Position numbers and translations under genes: made by a program. Below, piece after piece: positions 27,586 through 34,363 of a DNA stretch of 37,638 nucleotides. The notes beneath the pieces were generated by a model. The model did no database searches. It worked only from the letters and a program-made list of their open reading frames with translations, and was not told the origin of the DNA. Position 1 is the first letter of the stretch. Each line of letters starts with the position of its first letter. The stretch spans positions 1 to 37,638 of the forward strand of contig CALZJV010000266.1 of assembly GCA_945787595.1 (NCBI GenBank). Reading direction: 5' to 3'. The DNA is from an uncultured Desulfobacterales bacterium (GTDB lineage Bacteria > Desulfobacterota > Desulfobacteria > Desulfobacterales > JAFDCJ01).

Positions 27586-27927
27586 TATAAATCACACCTG
27601 CAGGACTTAATATTCCCAGTCATACCGAAATGTTAAGACTGTATTGATTGAAGCTGCCCTGTTGATATTGAAAAGCCCGGTTTGGTGGTTGTCGACGATT
27701 CGCTTCATCGACTGGTGACACTATAATGTCCGAAACGTAAAATTTCAATAGGAATCCGAAAAAGCTTTGATATGGAAATGATGCTTTCCGCAGCAAGTTG
27801 CGGGGTATCAAAGCGGAATTGCGCCAAAGCCGAACCAGGCTTTGCTCTGACGAGCTGCGGCGCGGTTCACCTTGCCCTTAAACCCGGCAGCAAGCTACGG
27901 GATATTCGGGCAACGGCGAATAATTTA

Positions 27928-28120
27928 CTAGTGCCCATCCATTAATCGGTTAAAATCAGTTTGGGCACTCAATCGTGTTTCCAATCCAGAAATGCGGATT
28001 TTTGTTCAAGGTCAAGAAAATCAAGCGTTTGTGCGGAGATGTAGCTGGCTACGTCGCACAATCAAACGCGCCGATTGACGCCGAGATTGGGCAAAAAGAC
28101 CATTTATGGATGGAAACTAG
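27928..28120. repeat. Inverted-repeat-bounded 193 bp element
   Basis: The left end CTAGTGCCCATCCATTAATC and right end (TTTATGGATGGAAACTAG, 28103-28120) are inverted. Inside, GCGTTTGTGCG (28025-28035) pairs with CGCACAATCAAACGC (28055-28069) to form a strong hairpin. A related end occurs inverted at 29357-29384, on the far side of the PAS-LuxR gene. There is no coding capacity. Confidence 0.6.
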
Positions 28121-28207
28121 CTAAATTCGGCCTTGCGATGTTGCAACCCATGCCTGTATGTTGTATTTTGTTGCATTCAAACACCTAACATTCCTAAAGG
28201 TTTTAAA

Positions 28208-29110
28208 ATGATAAACAATCCATCAAAGCAAGATATCGGCTCTGATCGCCTGTTTGCCGATGAGTTAGCCAGAACCGTACTCAACTCCCTATCTGCCCAC
28301 ATTGCCATTTTAGATGAGAACGGCGTTATTCTCGAAACCAATACAGCCTGGCGAAATTATGCTGTTAAAGGCGGGATGCCGGCTGACCATGACGACAGGG
28401 GGATCAATTATCTTGCAATCTGCGATGCAACCAAAGGAATCGATTCTGACGATGCCGCTAAGGTAGCCGAAGGAATTCGGGCAGTTATTCGTGGTGAGGT
28501 GGAAGAATTTCTATATGACTATCCATGTCATTCAGAGGACGGTCCTCACTGGTACTACATGCGGGCGATACGCATGACTGGAGCCGGCCCCATACGGGTG
28601 GTTGCCAGCCATGAGGAAATTACGGCCCTAAAATTAACTGAAGACGCTCTGCGAAAAAGCCAGGAAGAGCTTATCGATCAAAAACAGAGCCTCGAAGAAA
28701 CCAATATCGCCATGAAAGTGCTGCTAAAACAGCGAGAGGAAGATAAACTGGATTTGGAGAAAAAAGTATTAAGCAATGTCAAGGATCTTGTTTTACCTTA
28801 CGTTGAGAAGTTAAAGAATTCGCGATTAAAGGCCAAGGATAGGACGCTAGTAGAAATTATCGATACCCATCTGCAGGATATTATATCGCCGCTGCTGCAG
28901 CGGTTTACCAATGCCCGGATACTGCTGACCCCCCAGGAGATGCAGGTTGCTTCGCTGGTCAAAGACGGCAAGACCAGCAAAGAAATCGCCGATGTATTAA
29001 ATATTTCCGAAACCACTGTCAATTTCCATCGCAAGAATCTGCGGGTTAAGTTCGGCCTGAGAAATAAGCGGACCAATCTGCGTTCTTATCTCATGTCCAT
29101 TTCAAAGTAA
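28208..29110 (+). CDS. PAS-domain LuxR-type transcriptional regulator
   Basis: 300-aa regulator. I chose the ATG at 28208 (AAAGG before it); an upstream in-frame ATG gives a Cys-rich, non-typical leader. One PAS domain spans about 25-145 (LNSLSAHIAILDENGVILETN to VVASHEEITALKL), followed by a coiled coil to about 205. The C-terminal LuxR/GerE helix-turn-helix reads LTPQEMQVASLVKDGKTSKE then IADVLNISETTVNFHRKNLR. This architecture is common in Desulfobacterota. It lacks a receiver domain, so it responds directly through PAS. It may control the divergent desaturase group or the downstream methyltransferase, but the flanking repeats make inheritance as a separate unit equally possible. Confidence 0.9.
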   Translation: MINNPSKQDIGSDRLFADELARTVLNSLSAHIAILDENGVILETNTAWRNYAVKGGMPADHDDRGINYLAICDATKGIDSDDAAKVAEGIRAVIRGEVEEFLYDYPCHSEDGPHWYYMRAIRMTGAGPIRVVASHEEITALKLTEDALRKSQEELIDQKQSLEETNIAMKVLLKQREEDKLDLEKKVLSNVKDLVLPYVEKLKNSRLKAKDRTLVEIIDTHLQDIISPLLQRFTNARILLTPQEMQVASLVKDGKTSKEIADVLNISETTVNFHRKNLRVKFGLRNKRTNLRSYLMSISK

Positions 29111-29356
29111 AAATGGGAATAAACCCACATCTGACGCCCAAATAATGCATTGCGAGTTTCTTGGGAATGCACACATTCCGCAGTGTAAGCTGGGTTTTTT
29201 TCATCGACTCGGCTGCCTCCGGCGGATCTTCGGATGTCGTCCGAGGTTTTAAAGTCCCCTTTTAATAGTTTTTACCTACCACAAGACTGCGATTGCTCTC
29301 CCATTGCGATTACTCCCTTTGTGTATAACTTTTAATTTAGATTTATCACAATTTTT

Positions 29357-29384
29357 AATCGATTTGTGGACGGGCACTAACTAG
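29357..29384. repeat. Solo end related to the 193 bp element
   Basis: AATCGATTTGTGGACGGGCA followed by CTAACTAG matches the reverse complement of the left end of the element at 27928 in about 18 of 22 positions. The two ends thus face each other across the PAS-LuxR gene. Confidence 0.45.
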
Positions 29385-29403
29385 GATTAGAAAGGATATA
29401 AAA

Positions 29404-30615
29404 GTGGAATCAAGACAAATAAATACAGACAGTATCGTGGACATTGTATTTCATTTGAAGTGGAAAAGTGACGCTGCAATTCATACGGACGGTTACCAGG
29501 CCAGCCGGATCAACGTTTGGCGCGATTTCCTGCCGCCGTTTCTGCTTGATAAAATGAAAGGAAGACAGGCAGGTGAAATGATAGAAGTTCGCCTTAATTC
29601 GGGTGATGTTGTGCCGGCATTTGACAAACGAAATCTGCTTCAGCTCAAGAGCAATCAGTTTGATCGCCGACTTGCGCCGGACACCCTTACGAAGACAGGA
29701 GTGGGCCGGTTCTATCCCAAGGGCATGTTGAAGAATGTTGCCGGGGTGTTTAGCGCCAATGTTCAGCCCTTCAGACATGTTCAGCATAACAATGGGCACA
29801 TTACGGTGGACTTTAATCATCCGCTTTCAGGTAAAGATCTTGTAATATCCGCGGTAATCGGAAAAGTCGACACCAAGGTTAACGAGCGGGGCGGCAGCAG
29901 TGTCGACTGGGTGGAGGAACTGACAACCGGTCCCGGCATGCAGGGACGATGGCAAAACAAGCAGACAGACTTTTTTTCTGCTGAGGCGTTTGGCCGAGAC
30001 GACGCCTCGCCCGATTCACGATTTTACAACGAACCTCGTTATGTGCAACACATCGATGATACTGCCATTGAGATGGTCAAAAATACCTATGGACGGTTTT
30101 TAAAAGACGATATGCAGGTGTTGGACCTCATGAGCAGTTGGCAGTCCCATCTTCCTGAAAACTTACATTTTAGGCGTCTGGTCGGGTTAGGGCTCAATGA
30201 ACGTGAACTCAGAAAAAATAACCAATTAACCGAACGAATGGTTCAGGACCTGAATCTGGACGCCAGGCTGCCATTCGAATCCGATAGCTTTGATGCGGTG
30301 GTATGTACGGTATCGGTTGAATATCTGATAGATCCGCTGGCGGTGTTTGAAGAGGTTGCCCGGATATTGCGAACCGATGGCTATTTCATCCTTACATTTT
30401 CCAACCGCTGGTTCCCAACCAAGGTCGTTAAGATTTGGAAAGAGCTTCATGAATTCGAGCGCATGGGCTTGGTGCTGGAGTACTTCATTCGCTCAGGTGG
30501 CTTTAAGAATCTTCAAACCTATTCCATCAGGGGGTTGCCGCGTCCACAAGACGATAAATATTTTCCCGATTTGAGTTTCTCTGACCCGATTTATGCGGTC
30601 TGGGGGCAAAAATGA
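29404..30615 (+). CDS. FKBP/SlyD-like domain fused to SAM-dependent methyltransferase
   Basis: 403-aa two-domain protein. It starts at a GTG with GAAAGGA upstream. The N-terminal 155 residues resemble an FKBP/SlyD-type prolyl isomerase: VDIVFHLKWKSD at the start and the hallmark GHITVDFNHPLSGKDLVISA at the end, with a longer than usual insert between. The C-terminal half (about 205-400) is a class I methyltransferase: DMQVLDLMSSWQSHLP replaces the usual glycine-rich SAM loop, then LPFESDSFDAVVCTVSVEYL and EEVARILRTDGYFILTFSNR. No signal peptide is present. The methyl acceptor is unknown. It stands alone between the regulator and a gene-poor stretch. Confidence 0.8.
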   Translation: MESRQINTDSIVDIVFHLKWKSDAAIHTDGYQASRINVWRDFLPPFLLDKMKGRQAGEMIEVRLNSGDVVPAFDKRNLLQLKSNQFDRRLAPDTLTKTGVGRFYPKGMLKNVAGVFSANVQPFRHVQHNNGHITVDFNHPLSGKDLVISAVIGKVDTKVNERGGSSVDWVEELTTGPGMQGRWQNKQTDFFSAEAFGRDDASPDSRFYNEPRYVQHIDDTAIEMVKNTYGRFLKDDMQVLDLMSSWQSHLPENLHFRRLVGLGLNERELRKNNQLTERMVQDLNLDARLPFESDSFDAVVCTVSVEYLIDPLAVFEEVARILRTDGYFILTFSNRWFPTKVVKIWKELHEFERMGLVLEYFIRSGGFKNLQTYSIRGLPRPQDDKYFPDLSFSDPIYAVWGQK

Positions 30616-31172
30616 TAAACATCAAACCATCTTGAAATTATCAGTGTGCGATCATAATAGTGGCCGAAATTGTGCCAGTCCTCCATTACAAACAATCCTT
30701 CTGCAGCAGCACTGATTTGGGAAGCTGAAGGCAGCATTGAATTTGGGAAAATGTATGGGAAAATGTATTTTTCAATCCAGGGATCGGTGGTATTGGTTGA
30801 AGTATTGCCACCGATCGTATGCAATAGAAACAATACCTCAGGATAGAAATCGGGGTTATGGACATGGATGTCAAGTGGATCAGGATTTATCTTGGTTACT
30901 AAACAATTTGGTTTACCGGGTCTTTTAAAGGTTGCCTGCCAAAGCTCACCTGAATCGTGGGCTGGTTTATTATCAAATGGACAAGACCGACCAGGTCCAA
31001 AGCGATTTTCAAAATGCCTGTGACCATGAAAATTGCGATGGCACCAAATGGGCCATGAAAAACGCGATATGTAAATAAGAAAATTTAAGGATTAGAGGAA
31101 GGTAGAAATTTTCCCGGGAGCGGCCTACCTGCCCTATCATCAAGGGCAAAAAGGCCGTATTTTTTTTGTTGG
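30616..31172. other. Gene-poor stretch
   Basis: 557 bp with no intact gene. It holds a loose inverted repeat around 30780-30818 (ATCGGTGGTATT ... GTATTGCCACCGAT) and a short coding remnant at 30929-31078. The rest is AT-rich and unassigned. Confidence 0.5.
30929..31078 (+). pseudogene. Possible TPR-protein C-terminal remnant
   Basis: Open 49 codons between two stops, without a start codon at its beginning. The translation RLPAKAHLNRGLVYYQMDKT then DQVQSDFQNACDHENCDGTK resembles the last tetratricopeptide repeat and tail of TPR proteins (A-x-L-N-R-G-x-x-Y pattern, then DF-x-x-AC). Upstream sequence in this or other frames shows no more repeats. A low-confidence reading. Confidence 0.35.
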
Positions 31173-31520
31173 TTAAGGATCAAAGCGCGGAATGCATGTA
31201 ACCCCCCACAGCGCCCAATCCTCATGCGGTCTTGAAACCATTTGGGAGATATCGGCTTCGACCCTGTCTCTCTGGCGCGGATCCAATCTTAGACGATCTA
31301 ACTTCTTATCCACTGCTGCCCAGAAGAGCCCTTGATGGAACTCTCTCATATTGCGAACATTTGAAGTCAGGAATTTTTCTTCGATGGCACCCAAATGCTC
31401 AATCAATCTATGTTTTCTCGATCCATTGTCCTGATATGACTCTACAAGCAAGGCCTCAAGATTTATACCTTTTACGTTGACTCCATTTTGCGGGCTTTGT
31501 TTTTCCCACTTTATATGCAT
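31173..31520 (-). CDS. Hypothetical protein, 115 aa
   Basis: Not recognised with certainty. I chose the ATG at 31520, just after the DsrE stop; a start at 31547 inside that gene is also possible, and neither has a clear ribosome-binding site. It has a basic first half (VESYQDNGSRKHRLIEHLGA) and a C-terminus with an odd Trp/Cys-rich ending (DWALWGVTCIPRFDP). The middle (FWAAVDKKLDRLRLDPRQRDRVEADI) resembles short proteins of unknown function found near mobile or accessory genes. It is last in the DsrE operon by position. Confidence 0.6.
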   Translation of the reverse strand: MHIKWEKQSPQNGVNVKGINLEALLVESYQDNGSRKHRLIEHLGAIEEKFLTSNVRNMREFHQGLFWAAVDKKLDRLRLDPRQRDRVEADISQMVSRPHEDWALWGVTCIPRFDP

Positions 31521-31524
31521 GGCA

Positions 31525-31830
31525 TTAAAATACCAGGTATCGATCACTGGTTTTTATAATTTCGGCATTCTTGGCCTGGGTGGCAAAATCTTTAAACCCA
31601 AAGCCCGGCACGTCTCCCTCAAGACCCAGGGCTCGAAAACTTACATCGCACAATGACATCTTGGCTTTACCTACCAGCCGGGTGAATTCCGGGGATTGGG
31701 TCAACAGCACTCCCTTGCCAGTAAAAAAGATTTCCACCTCTTTGCCCTTGTCGTGGGCCGCATCGGTCAGGTTAACAACATAGTCTAGATGCTTATCCGA
31801 ACTTACCAGTATGCCCAATTTTTCAGCCAT
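31525..31830 (-). CDS. DsrE-family sulfur-relay-like protein
   Basis: 101-aa protein of the DsrE/DsrF/TusD fold, which carries sulfur as persulfide on a conserved Cys. The start MAEKLGILVSSDKHLDYVVN and the central VEIFFTGKGVLL fit the alpha/beta fold. The single Cys (Cys61, in KMSLCDVSFRALGL) is at about the place of the active Cys of the family. GGGAG precedes the ATG. It is third in a minus-strand set after the 95-aa and 57-aa genes, with a 73 bp gap to the latter. It is cytoplasmic. Partner dissimilatory sulfite reductase genes are not in the window. Confidence 0.85.
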   Translation of the reverse strand: MAEKLGILVSSDKHLDYVVNLTDAAHDKGKEVEIFFTGKGVLLTQSPEFTRLVGKAKMSLCDVSFRALGLEGDVPGFGFKDFATQAKNAEIIKTSDRYLVF

Positions 31831-31903
31831 AATGAGTCTCCCGTTGTCAAACGACGATTGACGATTGAAAATCTTGAATAGTCATTCGCCATTAATCATT
31901 TTT

Positions 31904-32077
31904 TTACCACCAGCAGATAACTTTATCGTGAGAAAATATGTCATCCACCAGACGGGACCAGTTGATTTCGCCGTTATAAAGTTCAGCTGTTTTAGATTTA
32001 TCCCCATTGGTGGTAGAGGCCACAATGTCTTTTACTGTTTCGTCCGGCTCAGCACGTAAAATATGTAGTATTTTCAT
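31904..32077 (-). CDS. 57-aa protein between two DsrE-like genes (DsrH-like?)
   Basis: GGAGGAGGG lies directly before the ATG and the gap to the upstream gene is 12 bp, so translation is nearly certain. The sequence begins MKILHILRAEPDETVKDIVA and ends SRLVDDIFSHDKVICWW. The start resembles TusB/DsrH proteins (ML-H-x-L-x-R), and LYNGEINW could correspond to their central strand, but it is only about 60% of their length. Its Cys55 is near the C-terminus. It lies between genes for a Cys-free and a Cys-containing DsrE-like protein, so a role as the third subunit of a DsrEFH/TusBCD-like complex is plausible but unproven. Confidence 0.75.
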   Translation of the reverse strand: MKILHILRAEPDETVKDIVASTTNGDKSKTAELYNGEINWSRLVDDIFSHDKVICWW

Positions 32078-32089
32078 ATCCCTCCTCCT

Positions 32090-32377
32090 TTAAAACGGAA
32101 TAACGAGATCAGCCTCTCTCAGCATTTCCCCGATTTGTTCAACGGTCGCATATTTGAAACCGTATTTTTCAACATTGGCCTTGTTATTTGAAAACCGTTC
32201 CCCCTCCATCTCATCGAGAAATCCCATGTTATCCTCATAGGCCTCGTCCATGTTGGCAATCTCGTCATTAAGGACAAACATCTGCACCTCGGTGTTGTAG
32301 AGCAACATGCCCAGGCTCGACCGCAATCCCTCGTACTGTTGCTCAGAATTTTTTATCAGGACAGCTACTTTGCTCAT
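32090..32377 (-). CDS. DsrE/DsrF-like protein without cysteine
   Basis: 95-aa cytoplasmic protein, first of the minus-strand set, preceded by GGGGGG. MSKVAVLIKNSEQQYEGLRS, then LGMLLYNTEVQMFVLNDEIA, gives the DsrE-type alpha/beta pattern; the acidic middle (NMDEAYEDNMGFLDEMEGE) and the end (ATVEQIGEMLREADLVIPF) also suit. The protein contains no Cys at all, so it cannot carry persulfide and would be a structural subunit. Family assignment rests on pattern, not on a strict motif. Confidence 0.75.
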   Translation of the reverse strand: MSKVAVLIKNSEQQYEGLRSSLGMLLYNTEVQMFVLNDEIANMDEAYEDNMGFLDEMEGERFSNNKANVEKYGFKYATVEQIGEMLREADLVIPF

Positions 32378-33096
32378 AATTATTACCCCCCCTTAGATGT
32401 GCAGTCTCCGGGATCTTGGCGGATATACTTACCGCCGGTGCGTGTTCGCAAAAAGCAATTTGAAAGCCCTTTTTTACCGGGTAAGGGACATCCGCCAAAA
32501 TCTGAATTTGCTTCTGAAGTAGTTCGGTTGTGTGTATCAATGCAGCTGATGTCCTGCCGTCGAGGACTGAATGGATATTGCACGGTAAGACGGGGCAGGG
32601 CAGATATGCCACATTGTATCATTTTTTTTAAGGATGTCACAATGTGGCAATAAATGTCAATAAAAAAATAATTGCAAAATACCCCTATAAATTTTATTGA
32701 TTTGTTGTTGTAAAACTCCATTTCGGCTGACGAAAGCTTAAGACTGGCTACCCAATGACACTAAGTAACCGGGCTTCCGAATATTCCGAAAGGGAGTTTT
32801 CCGCTCGCTTTAGAACCGCTACGTAAAGCCCAAATCTATTGCATTTTCAGGCAGATGGATTCGCTTTGTACCGGATTTCCGAAAGGATCGGTACCCGTCT
32901 CGCTGAGAAAATTTGATGAAATAAAATGGTTGAACATAGCCCCAAAACAAGATAAAAAATTTGAAAGGCGTGATGTTATTATTTTTCTATCTGAAATAAT
33001 TACGAATTCCTTGTATTGGCAAGAGTATCCAAGATATCCAATAATTCGGCAAGGTTTTTTGAGTACCATCAGAAGCTGATTAGATGGAGGTGATTT
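32378..33096. other. Long divergent intergenic region
   Basis: 719 bp between the DsrE set (minus) and the FMN-reductase gene (plus). It holds the 11 bp inverted repeat at 32607-32649 and a GAAA-capped hairpin near 32867-32895 (GTACCG ... CGGTAC). Short open frames on both strands look non-coding. I see no cobalamin riboswitch. Confidence 0.5.
32607..32649. promoter_or_regulatory. Perfect 11 bp inverted repeat, candidate operator
   Basis: TGCCACATTGT (32607-32617) and ACAATGTGGCA (32639-32649) are perfect complements separated by 21 bp that include a T8 run. The pair lies 230-270 bp upstream of the first DsrE-like gene. Paired operator half-sites or a terminator for leftward or rightward transcription are both possible. 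Confidence 0.4.
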
Positions 33097-33903
33097 ATGG
33101 AAGAGAATAAAATCGTCCTGGGAATTGTCGGCAGCCCCAATCCGGAGGGACGCACCAACCAACTTGTTATGGCCGCATTAAAAGGGGCGGCTGAAGCTGG
33201 GGTGACTACAGAGCTAATACAGCTTTCAGAATATGTTGTGGCAGCATGCAAGGACTGCCTACCTTGGGTTTGTGCAGACAACTTGAAATGTACATATGAG
33301 GATAAAGCATTCGAGTTCCTAAGCCAGAAGATACTGAACTGCGGTGCTCTGGTTTTGGGCACGCCGGTTTACTGGTGGGATACCAGCGGATTAGTAAAGT
33401 ATCTAATTTTAAAAATGTTTAGGGTTTATGCGCGTTCGGCGCCGTTACGAGGACTGCCGGCTTTTGGCCTTGCTATTGCAGGAGGTACTGGGAACGGCCT
33501 TATATCTGGGCTTCGGCCGGTATACCACTTTTTCCACATGCTGCAGATGCGGGCCCTTGAACCGGTGCCTGCCACCCGTTTTAACTTTAATCAAGCACGA
33601 ACACGTGCTGGCGAACTAGGTGGTCAGATTGCTATAATGACGAAGCGTCGCACTCCCTTTAAAGGGCTGGAGGAACGCCTGGTGTGGTATGATAATTTAC
33701 CTTATCTGGGACTTAGTCTCGCCGAGGAGCGTCGCCTGCTGGCTGATCTCGTTGCCTTGGAGGTTGCCGAGGAGATGGGCACGGATGTACTTTCAGGCCT
33801 TGCACGATCCGACTCCTTTAGCGCTGCCGGGCGAAGTGCAGATTCTTTGTCAGAGATCACCCAGGTATATGAAGCTGGCGTAAGGGCCTTTGAGAGGAGG
33901 TAA
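33097..33903 (+). CDS. NADPH-dependent FMN-reductase/flavodoxin-fold protein with Cys cluster
   Basis: 268-aa flavoprotein. GGAGGTGA precedes the ATG. The FMN phosphate loop is GIVGSPNPEGRTNQ, followed by a dense Cys motif (VVAACKDCLPWVCADNLKCTYED), C-x2-C-x4-C-x5-C, and the second FMN contact LVLGTPVYWWDTSGLVKYLI. Such clusters occur in iron-sulfur flavoproteins (C-x2-C-x2-C-x4-7-C), so an Fe-S centre is possible, with unusual spacing. The C-terminal 90 residues are helical and not typical of the minimal fold. It is the first gene of a plus-strand run leading into the diol dehydratase, with a 23 bp gap to the next gene. Confidence 0.88.
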   Translation: MEENKIVLGIVGSPNPEGRTNQLVMAALKGAAEAGVTTELIQLSEYVVAACKDCLPWVCADNLKCTYEDKAFEFLSQKILNCGALVLGTPVYWWDTSGLVKYLILKMFRVYARSAPLRGLPAFGLAIAGGTGNGLISGLRPVYHFFHMLQMRALEPVPATRFNFNQARTRAGELGGQIAIMTKRRTPFKGLEERLVWYDNLPYLGLSLAEERRLLADLVALEVAEEMGTDVLSGLARSDSFSAAGRSADSLSEITQVYEAGVRAFERR

Positions 33904-33926
33904 GAAACCAAAATTATAAATACCGG

Positions 33927-34358
33927 TTGATTTGCTGGTATGTATCATGTATCCAGATTTTATCTGGTTTTAAATTTCTCAAAAACCATTCCATAGAGCA
34001 GCTCAAAGATGGGAAAACCGTGATCGACGGAGACCGCCTGTTTGCCCTGGGCATGGCAACAGAATGCAAAGGCCAAGAGAACGCCGTATTTGAAACCCAC
34101 CGCAATTACATCGATATTCAGTTGACCGTTTCAGGGTGCGACACCATCGGGTGGGAAGAGCAGGCAGGTTGCACACCGGATCCCAAAGGCTATAATACCG
34201 ATAAAGATGTTGAATTTTACACTGATCGACCGACGCTCTGGATTCCTGTCAGCAGTGGGCGTTATGCTATTTTTTATCCGGAAGATGCACATGTTCCGCT
34301 TGGAACCGATGCGTTCTTGCACAAAATCGTCATAAAGGTAGCCATAGACTGGAGGTAG
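33927..34358 (+). CDS. YhcH/YjgK/YiaL (DUF386) family protein, unusual N-terminus
   Basis: 143-aa cupin-like protein of a family linked to sugar metabolism. The core is clear: KDGKTVIDGDRLFAL, then FETHRNYIDIQLTVSGCDTI and the metal-site end GRYAIFYPEDAHVPLG. The frame has only a TTG start with no good ribosome-binding site, and its first 16 residues do not resemble the family. In another frame, MYPDF just upstream looks like the missing family N-terminus, so a one-base frameshift near 33960 is possible. It ends 5 bp before the diol dehydratase gene, and co-transcription is likely. Confidence 0.85.
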   Translation: MICWYVSCIQILSGFKFLKNHSIEQLKDGKTVIDGDRLFALGMATECKGQENAVFETHRNYIDIQLTVSGCDTIGWEEQAGCTPDPKGYNTDKDVEFYTDRPTLWIPVSSGRYAIFYPEDAHVPLGTDAFLHKIVIKVAIDWR

Positions 34359-34363
34359 CCGCA

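Noticed and set aside
32700..33096. Possible cobalamin riboswitch upstream of the diol dehydratase unit
   Set aside because: I looked for the B12 box and conserved core and found neither; only an unrelated GAAA-capped hairpin.
32836..33162. 108-codon minus-strand frame whose C-terminal end (ETGTDPFGNPVQSESICL) looks somewhat protein-like
   Set aside because: It overlaps the start of the FMN-reductase gene, has no ribosome-binding site, and the protein-like end coincides with a DNA hairpin.
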